Shown here in pieces: positions 58,191 through 64,000 of a stretch of DNA of 64,000 nt. Numbering within the stretch: position 1 is the first letter of the stretch; each line of letters begins with the position of its first letter. A program made the translations under genes and the position numbers. The DNA lies in the NCBI GenBank assembly GCA_020846745.1, contig JADLDI010000150.1:62001-126000 (forward strand). The letters run 5' to 3'. This DNA comes from Bryobacterales bacterium (GTDB taxonomy: Bacteria; Acidobacteriota; Terriglobia; Bryobacterales; Bryobacteraceae). A model generated the notes under the pieces. That model was given only the letters and a program-made list of their open reading frames with translations. It did not search any database and had not been told where the DNA came from.

Positions 58191-59582
58191 GGGCTGTGAC
58201 TTACCCTTCTTATCCACGACGGGTTTCTTGAGCTTGGGGGCTGCAAACGGATAGCGATTGGGCGTAACCCGGACGTCCGTGGTCACCTTGATGGGAAACT
58301 TACCAAGGCCAGGGTAGGTAAGTTCGACAAAGTAGGCCGAGAATCCTTTTTCGGGCGCGGCGACGCGAGCGATATATTCACCGTTCTTTTCCGGCTGCAG
58401 GACTGTCGACTTATACGCCGGTCCGATCACATCCAAGCGAAAATCGCGAGCGTTGGCATTGGTGGCTTGCCAGAGCTTCACTTCCCGTGGTGTGTCGACC
58501 GCCTTCACACGGATTGTGCCTGCGTTGTCGATGCGCCAGGAGTAGCGCGGCCGCGGCTTGTTCTCCAGGATTTCCTGCATCCAGGCCAATAGCGCCAACG
58601 GTGCATCGGAGTTCTGCAAGCTGTGCGATGCGTTCGGCACGTAGCGCAACAACTTCTCGCCTTTGAGATCTTTGAAATAGAACTGCGAAGAGTCGGGGAG
58701 GAAGAACTGGTCTCCCGACGCGTTGACGATGTACTTAGGCATTGTCAACCGGTCGCGGTATTCGTAGGGCTCCACGGCTTTCATCAGCTTCTTGTTTTCG
58801 GGCGAGCCGATCCAATCCATGATCCCCATGTCGACGTAGTCCTTCACCGCCGGCGCCCAGAAGCCGTAGGCGCGCCAGTGGTGGATGAACGACTTCTCCA
58901 TATTCAACAGATCGATGACGAGCGGGGCGATGGCGACCACGCGCTTATCCACGGCGGCCGTGGTCCAGGTCGTCCAACCACGTTTGGAAGCGCCCGCGAC
59001 GATGTAGCTGTTGACCGTCAGTCCGCCGCCCTCGGGTTGCTGCAGGAAGGCAGTTACGGTGTCCATGGCCCTGACGGCGGCCTTGGTCATGGGCAGCCGG
59101 GCCGGCCATTCGTCGTCGCCGCCCCGCAAAAACTTATCCCACGTGTAGGCGATGATGGCATCTTCGGTACGCGTTTTGGTTTCGCCGGCAAACTGGAGCG
59201 GCTCGTTCGGGATCATGCGTAACTCGATCATCACGGCGCCGGTTTCCCGGGCAAAGTTCACGAGCATCGGGTCGGCGCGCTCCGGAGCGCGCCCGCGAAT
59301 GTTGCCGCCGGCGATAAACAGCAACGCCGTTTTATATTTCACCGTTTGCGGCCGGATGACGGTGACCCAGTGCTTCCAAACCGGGCGGTCGACTTCCTGG
59401 GCCGTCCGCCATGTCTGCGACGTCATATCGATCACCGTCGCTTTGCACCCGCCGCAGGGCACGTCGCCCACGACTTTCCACTGGTAGGTGGAGTCGGGCT
59501 TTTTGATGTACCGATCGAGCACGGTCTCCGCACCGGACAGACAGGCGACGGCGATGACCGCAGCGAACAGACTACGTTTCAC
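58188..59582 (-). CDS. PhoPQ-activated pathogenicity-related protein (PqaA-like), secreted
   Basis: 464 residues. A signal peptide (RSLFAAVIAVACLSGA) is followed by an alpha/beta-hydrolase-like domain with the nucleophile motif GASKRGW and the segments VTVIRPQTVKYKTALLFIAG, EDAIIAYTWDKFLRG, YIVNASGDQFFLPDSSQFYF and VPNASHSLQ, where the Asp and His may complete a triad. A beta-sandwich end domain follows. The family is known as PhoPQ-related; biochemical function is not established, although enzymes acting on esters or peptides are likely. Confidence 0.9.
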   Translation of the reverse strand: MKRSLFAAVIAVACLSGAETVLDRYIKKPDSTYQWKVVGDVPCGGCKATVIDMTSQTWRTAQEVDRPVWKHWVTVIRPQTVKYKTALLFIAGGNIRGRAPERADPMLVNFARETGAVMIELRMIPNEPLQFAGETKTRTEDAIIAYTWDKFLRGGDDEWPARLPMTKAAVRAMDTVTAFLQQPEGGGLTVNSYIVAGASKRGWTTWTTAAVDKRVVAIAPLVIDLLNMEKSFIHHWRAYGFWAPAVKDYVDMGIMDWIGSPENKKLMKAVEPYEYRDRLTMPKYIVNASGDQFFLPDSSQFYFKDLKGEKLLRYVPNASHSLQNSDAPLALLAWMQEILENKPRPRYSWRIDNAGTIRVKAVDTPREVKLWQATNANARDFRLDVIGPAYKSTVLQPEKNGEYIARVAAPEKGFSAYFVELTYPGLGKFPIKVTTDVRVTPNRYPFAAPKLKKPVVDKKGKSQP

Positions 59583-59613
59583 GAATTGAGTACTCCAACA
59601 TCCGATAATAGCT

Positions 59614-59754
59614 TTATTCGAGGCTTTGCTTCAGGGCCCGCGCCGGCCGTGTCGAGGCAGCTTGGCTCCTACCCGTTGCTACCGCGCTGGCGGCACGGCT
59701 GTGCCGGCGTGCCGTCCTCTCGCCGATCGTCTGCAATGCCGTTCTGCGGTTCAT
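59614..59754 (-). pseudogene. Possible remnant of a Tat-signal gene
   Basis: A 46-codon frame starts at ATG 59754, overlapping the MFS stop (ATGA), with the twin-arginine-like start MNRRTALQTIG. The continuation (ERTARRHSRAASAVATG and on) lacks the hydrophobic core of a Tat signal. The sequence suggests the beginning of a coupled exported-protein gene that was lost by deletion. Chance is possible. Confidence 0.3.
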
Positions 59755-61052
59755 ACCGCGCGTTCCACCTTCCGTATCAGGAGAAACAGGCAACCCGCCG
59801 CGAGCACCGGCAGCAACCCCGCCGCGAGAAACACCGGCAGGTACGAGTACCGGTCCACCACCGCGCCGGTCACGAGCGTCAGCGTCATGTTTGTGCATCC
59901 TTCGGCGAGCCCTGTCAGACCCGTGACGCCGGCCAGCACCCGCGGCGGAAACAGGTCGCCCAACAGCCCGATATGGTTCGCGACCGTCGTCGCCAGCCCG
60001 AACGTCGCCACCGAAATCAGCGCGATGGCCGCGCCCTCGCCTGGCACAAACGGCACCAGCATGCTCAGCGCGCACAAACCTGTCCCCAGCACGTAGGCGA
60101 ACTTGCGTGTGCGGTCCGCCGTCCAACCGCGCCGCATCAACGAGTTCGCCAGCAGGCCGCCCCCGACGTTCCCCAGTCCCGCGAACAGAAACGGGATGCC
60201 CGCGAGCAGTCCGATCATCTCCATGCTAAACCCGCGCTCGCGCCGCAGATACTCGGGCAGCCAATACCAGTAGAAATGCACCACCGGCCCTGCCAGCGCC
60301 CGCATGAGCATTACACCCCAAACCTGCCGCAAACCCAGCAACGGCCGGAATGGCGCGCTCGCGCCCGCACCCACATCCGCGCTCCGCTCGCGACAAAACA
60401 CAAGCCACGGCACGATCCACACCAGACCCAGTACGCTCGGCAGCACAAATGCCATTCGCCACCCGAACGCTTTTGAAATCGCCACCAGCACCGGCGGAGC
60501 CGCCAGCGCGCCGATCACTGTGCCGCTGTTGAAAATGCCCCCGGCCAGCGCCCGTTCGTGCGCCGGAAACCGCTGCGATATCACCTTTACGCCCGCTGAG
60601 TAGTTGCCGCACTCACCAATTCCGAGCAAAAAGCGGAACGCGCAGAAGTGCCACACGGTGCGCGCCGCCGCATGCAGAGCGTTCGCTGCCGACCACACCA
60701 GCATGATCGCCGGCAATCCCAGCCGCGGACCCCGCCTGTCGATCCACAGCCCCGCCGGCACCTGCGCCAGTGTCAGCCCCAACGTAAACGCAAACACGAT
60801 ATAGGAGTACTCGCTATTCGACAGCCCCAGATCGTCGCGAATCAACGGCGCCATCACACTCAGCACCTGCCGGTCCAGCAGGTTGATGGTGATCGACGCA
60901 AACAGCAGCCCCAGGATGCCCCAGCGCGCCTTGTCTACGATATCGGAATGCGCACTCTTTTCGAGATGCCCGTCGGCGAACTTCGCACGGCCGCCCGCAT
61001 CCCCTTCCGTCTCCTGCCTGACATCCCCGCCGTGCTCTCCGATTTCGCTCAC
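59751..61052 (-). CDS. MFS transporter, anion:cation symporter type
   Basis: 433 residues from GTG 61052, the only standard start before the first membrane helix. Twelve membrane segments are seen, with WGILGLLFASITINLLDRQVL and FRFLLGIGECGNYSAGVKVI typical of the hexuronate/galactonate (ACS) group; RRGPRLGLP is the loop 2-3 motif. It likely imports sugar acids. The start lies 105 bases inside the divergent glucosamine-6-phosphate-deaminase-like gene, which is unusual. The N-terminal 40 residues are hydrophilic and not family-like, so true initiation may be at a non-standard codon near 60940. Confidence 0.85.
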   Translation of the reverse strand: MSEIGEHGGDVRQETEGDAGGRAKFADGHLEKSAHSDIVDKARWGILGLLFASITINLLDRQVLSVMAPLIRDDLGLSNSEYSYIVFAFTLGLTLAQVPAGLWIDRRGPRLGLPAIMLVWSAANALHAAARTVWHFCAFRFLLGIGECGNYSAGVKVISQRFPAHERALAGGIFNSGTVIGALAAPPVLVAISKAFGWRMAFVLPSVLGLVWIVPWLVFCRERSADVGAGASAPFRPLLGLRQVWGVMLMRALAGPVVHFYWYWLPEYLRRERGFSMEMIGLLAGIPFLFAGLGNVGGGLLANSLMRRGWTADRTRKFAYVLGTGLCALSMLVPFVPGEGAAIALISVATFGLATTVANHIGLLGDLFPPRVLAGVTGLTGLAEGCTNMTLTLVTGAVVDRYSYLPVFLAAGLLPVLAAGCLFLLIRKVERAV

Positions 61053-61793
61053 TCCATTGCCTCCGCCATTCGCCTTGCCAGCCAGTCCGCCCGGCCCGCC
61101 CGTCTCATCCTTCCAGTGGGTCCGGTCAGGCAGTATCCCATTCTAGTGGACCTCACCAACCGTGAACGCCTCTCCTGGCGGAACGTGCACGTCTTCCAAA
61201 TGGATGAGTTTCTCGACTGGCAAGGCCGCCCCATTCCCACGTCCCACCCGCTGTCGTTCACCGGCTTCCTCCAACGCGAACTGTTCGCCAAAATCGATGA
61301 AAGCCTCCGGCCTCCTGCCGGCCAGATTCACGTCCCCAACCCGTTCCGGCCCGACGATATCAGCGAAGCCCTCGAGCGCGTCGGCGGCGCGGATGTCTGC
61401 TATGGTGGCATCGGCTACCACGGCCACGTGGCGTTCAACGAACCGCCCCTGTCCCGCTGGCATCCCGTTTCCGTGGACCAACTACGCCACTCCCTCACCC
61501 GCGTTGTAGTACTTGGCGCCGATTCGATTGTTGTCCAGAGCATCGGTTCCGCCGGCGGCTCTGCCGCCGACATTCCTCCTATGGCCGTGACCCTAGGTAT
61601 GCGCGATATTCTTGCCGCGCGCCAGATCCGCTTGTATCTTGCTGGAGGGGAACGGCATCGTGCCGTCTTTCGCATCGCCGTGGCGGGGGAAGTATCTATT
61701 CAATATCCCGCAACTTTGGTGCAGGGGCATAAAGATGCTGAAATAATCACCGATATGTCTACTGGAGAGCCGGTTCAGCTTCGACTCGGATAG
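60948..61793 (+). CDS. Glucosamine-6-phosphate deaminase/isomerase-like protein
   Basis: 281 residues. After EMPVGELRTAARIPFRLLPD, the NagB-type motifs are VFQMDEFLDW (Asp86 and Glu87), HPLSFTGFLQRELF and GIGYHGHVAFNEP (159-166 for the last eight residues). SVDQLRHSLTRVVVLGADS lies in the later half. It would convert an amino-sugar phosphate to a ketose phosphate and ammonia; the order of residues is closer to the 'MDE.LDWQGR' subgroup than to E. coli NagB. ATG 60948 is inside the divergent MFS gene. Confidence 0.85.
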   Translation: MRTLFEMPVGELRTAARIPFRLLPDIPAVLSDFAHSIASAIRLASQSARPARLILPVGPVRQYPILVDLTNRERLSWRNVHVFQMDEFLDWQGRPIPTSHPLSFTGFLQRELFAKIDESLRPPAGQIHVPNPFRPDDISEALERVGGADVCYGGIGYHGHVAFNEPPLSRWHPVSVDQLRHSLTRVVVLGADSIVVQSIGSAGGSAADIPPMAVTLGMRDILAARQIRLYLAGGERHRAVFRIAVAGEVSIQYPATLVQGHKDAEIITDMSTGEPVQLRLG

Positions 61794-61876
61794 CAGTGCC
61801 GTTCGTTGCGTTTCGCTACGGGCGTGTCCCCACGGCGCGCTATCATGAAGCTGACTGGGATTAGGTCGATAACCAG

Positions 61877-64000
61877 GTGGCACACGGCAGTACCCATCCC
61901 AACACTGGGCCCGTCGGTTTGGCTCAGCAGGTTATGCTCGCTTCGCTTGAGGCGGCTGCGGATGGGATCGTTATCACAGATCGCGACGGTATCATCCAGT
62001 GGGTAAACCCGGCGTTTACGCGCCTTACCGGTTACTCGTCCACTGAAGTGGTCGGACAGAACCCAAGAATCCTGAAATCAGGCCTGCATCCGCCCGATTG
62101 GTACGCGCGCCTCTGGGCTGAGTTGGTCGACGGAAAAACCTGGGATGGCTTCCTGGTAAACCGCCGCAAAGACGGCACCCTTTACGAGGAACATCAGTCC
62201 ATCAATCCCGTCCTCGATGAAAACGGACAAATCACGCATTTTGTCGGAATCAAGCGCGATTGCACAGAATTGCGCCGCGTGGAACGTGAGCTTTCAGAGC
62301 GCGAACAACAGTACCGTTTACTGTTTGAAGATGCGCCGGTCGCATGCCTGCGGCTTGATGTGAATGGACGCATCGCCGCCGCTAATAAGGCTCTGCTCGA
62401 AATGTCGGGTTACACCGCCGGCGAACTCATCGGCATGCCGTTTTGGAAGTTGATCGACGAATCCGCACGCGAAATCAGCCGCGAAACCGGTTTACGCCGG
62501 CTGCGCGGTCAAATTTCCGCTGTCCCCGTCAGGCGCCCGGTCGTCTGCAAGGATGGACGCAAGCTGATTGTCGATATCCATCAGCGCACAATCCTCGGTC
62601 CCGACGGGCGAATCTCCGGCATGCAGTGTACGGTTCTCGACGTCACCGACCAGGTCAGGTCGCAAGCAGAACTCCTCGAAAGTCACAGTTGGCGCGAAAA
62701 CCTGCTCAAGTACTCCTTCGACGCGATTACCACCTGCATCATTCGCAGCGACGGACGGCTTGAGTTTGAACAGGGGAACTCCGCGTTTGAAGCGCGGTCG
62801 GGCCTTCGTGTCTCAGAGATTGTAGGAAAAACTCTCGAGGAAGTGCTGCCTGCGGACATCAGCTCCCACATTCGCACACGTTATGCGGGTTGCCTGGCGG
62901 CGAGAAAACCTGTGCTGCACGATGAGATGCTCATCGGCTCGACCGGCAAGCGCTTCTGCCGCACCCAGTTGATCCCCCTTGTCGACCAGACGGGGAGAGT
63001 CCATCGCATTGCCTCCATTTCGCACGACCTTACCGACCGGCTCCGGATGGAAGAGCAACTCAGGCGTCAGCAGGAACAACTTGAACTTGTCCTCGAAGGC
63101 GCTAACGACGCCTTCTGGGACACCGATATTCTCGCGGGCGAAACGCGCACTAGCCGCCGTTTTGCCGAGATGATCGGCTGTTCTCCTGATGCCGCCCCCA
63201 GCCGCTCCGAGAGCTGGCGGACTCGTGTCCACCCTGACGACTATCCCTGCATGGCGGTCACTTGGGCTGCTCACATGAATGGCGCTCTTCCCCACTTTCA
63301 TTGTGAGTTCCGTGTCCGGGCCGAAGACGGCTCGTGGCGCTGGATTCAAAGCCGGGGCAAAGTTGTCAAGCGTGACGAATCGGGGCGTCCCCTTCGGGCA
63401 ACCGGCGTATTCAGCGATGTCACGGAACTGCGTAGCGCCGAGCACGCGCGCCAGAAAACCGAGCAGCAGTTCGGTAGCCTGGTTGCCTCGCTGTTCGAAG
63501 GCATTGTCGTCCAGAATCGCGACGGCCGCGCCGTTTTCTGCAACCCCGCTGCGGAACGCATCCTCGGCATATCCGCGCAATCGCTGATGTCTCCGGATTT
63601 CAGCTACGACTGGCAGGCCATCCGCGAAGACGGAACCGGTTTTCCGCCCGACGAGCATCCGACCCATATTGCCGTGCTGACGGGTAAGTCTGTTCCTCCC
63701 GTCGTGATGGGCGTGCATCGGCCGGATGGCACTCTCGTCTGGTTGTCTGTCAATTCGGAACCGCTCTTCAATCCGGGCGAGACCATCCCCTATGCCGCCG
63801 TCGGCTCGTTCACCGACATCACCCACTCCCGCCGCATGGTGACCGAACTCCAGGTCGCTAAGGCCGCCGCCGAAAGTGCGGCGCGGGCCAAAAGCGAATT
63901 CCTCGCCACCATGAGCCACGAGATCCGCACCCCTATGAACGGCATCATCGGTATGACCGGCTTGTTGCTCGACACGCCCCTCAACGACGAGCAACTGAGC
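61877..64000 (+). CDS. Multi-PAS sensor histidine kinase (3' end missing)
   Basis: The frame starts at GTG 61877, the only start after an in-frame stop at 61862-61864, and runs through the window end (708 codons seen). Five PAS-like units can be read: about 20-130 ([20 protein letters not shown]), 150-265 ([20 protein letters not shown]), 285-395, 405-525 (a PAS fold with [20 protein letters not shown]) and 535-655 ([20 protein letters not shown]). The HisKA motif follows with His681 ([18 protein letters not shown]). The sequence of the H box, with RTPMNGI, is that of hybrid kinases, so receivers may follow. No membrane segment is visible, so it is probably cytoplasmic. Confidence 0.92.
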   Translation, partial: MAHGSTHPNTGPVGLAQQVMLASLEAAADGIVITDRDGIIQWVNPAFTRLTGYSSTEVVGQNPRILKSGLHPPDWYARLWAELVDGKTWDGFLVNRRKDGTLYEEHQSINPVLDENGQITHFVGIKRDCTELRRVERELSEREQQYRLLFEDAPVACLRLDVNGRIAAANKALLEMSGYTAGELIGMPFWKLIDESAREISRETGLRRLRGQISAVPVRRPVVCKDGRKLIVDIHQRTILGPDGRISGMQCTVLDVTDQVRSQAELLESHSWRENLLKYSFDAITTCIIRSDGRLEFEQGNSAFEARSGLRVSEIVGKTLEEVLPADISSHIRTRYAGCLAARKPVLHDEMLIGSTGKRFCRTQLIPLVDQTGRVHRIASISHDLTDRLRMEEQLRRQQEQLELVLEGANDAFWDTDILAGETRTSRRFAEMIGCSPDAAPSRSESWRTRVHPDDYPCMAVTWAAHMNGALPHFHCEFRVRAEDGSWRWIQSRGKVVKRDESGRPLRATGVFSDVTELRSAEHARQKTEQQFGSLVASLFEGIVVQNRDGRAVFCNPAAERILGISAQSLMSPDFSYDWQAIREDGTGFPPDEHPTHIAVLTGKSVPPVVMGVHRPDGTLVWLSVNSEPLFNPGETIPYAAVGSFTDITHSRRMVTELQVAKAAAESAARAKSEFLATMSHEIRTPMNGIIGMTGLLLDTPLNDEQLS

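Overview
The window looks like a chromosomal segment of an Acidobacteriota bacterium, probably of the Solibacter/Bryobacter type. This rests on family content, not on a database search. The markers are a very long TonB-receptor-like protein with an N-terminal carboxypeptidase-regulatory domain, an acidobacterial VWFA-related secreted protein, a CxxCH/TPR protein, a PhoPQ-related protein, Tat-type Gfo/Idh and sugar-isomerase proteins, and a decayed member of the small acidobacterial family whose N-terminus reads like STGPRTPEGKA...QNARKHGL. The organism appears to be a flagellated, piliated, diderm heterotroph.

Layout. 1-4576: end of a multihaem/TPR protein and a TonB-receptor-like protein. 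4627-14311: an integrative element of about 9.7 kb inserted in the 3' end of tRNA-Phe(GAA). It is bounded by a 22-bp direct repeat and carries a tyrosine integrase, an excisionase-like protein, a MerR-type regulator with a leaderless-type promoter, three iterated repeats at a divergent promoter, a Prim-Pol/D5 primase-helicase and a block of unrecognised small genes. 14291-20815: tRNA-Phe, an NtrC/NtrB-type two-component pair, a VWFA protein, a rhomboid protease, a CpaE-like ATPase and a small zinc-ribbon protein. 20902-27361: a flagellar basal-body/export operon flgBC-fliEFGHIJ behind a sigma-54 promoter. 27370-34228: a pseudogene, BON lipoprotein, sugar isomerase, Gfo/Idh oxidoreductase, leucine-rich-repeat protein, OmpA lipoprotein and FAD oxidoreductase. 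34357-40271: a type IV pilus/type II secretion operon (PilB, M, N, O, a PilP/GspC-like protein and a prepilin-like protein with a long Pro/Gly/Asn tail). 40345-41576: GNAT acetyltransferase and an MNT/HEPN toxin-antitoxin pair. 41573-48203: asparagine synthase, a secreted protein, and an ABC exporter operon whose permease is fused to a degenerate amidohydrolase, preceded by a 34-residue peptide and a DJ-1/PfpI protein. 48283-52795: a yybP-ykoY manganese riboswitch with an intrinsic terminator, a 20-residue Cys-rich leader peptide, terC, nfo and leuS. 52797-53598: vapBC flanked by a second copy of the leuS 3' end. 53799-64000: OFA-type MFS carrier, class V aminotransferase, purB, a stand-alone receiver, a PhoPQ-related protein, another MFS carrier, a glucosamine-6-phosphate-deaminase-like protein, and the start of a multi-PAS hybrid-type histidine kinase that runs off the window.

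The most unusual parts are three. First, the terC leader stacks a metal riboswitch, a poly-Cys upstream ORF and a perfect hairpin that buries the terC start codon. Second, vapBC sits in an 803-bp unit that duplicates the last 95 bases of leuS with mostly silent differences. Third, the tRNA-Phe element carries an undescribed gene cassette. All functional statements come from reading motifs and context; no homology search was run.
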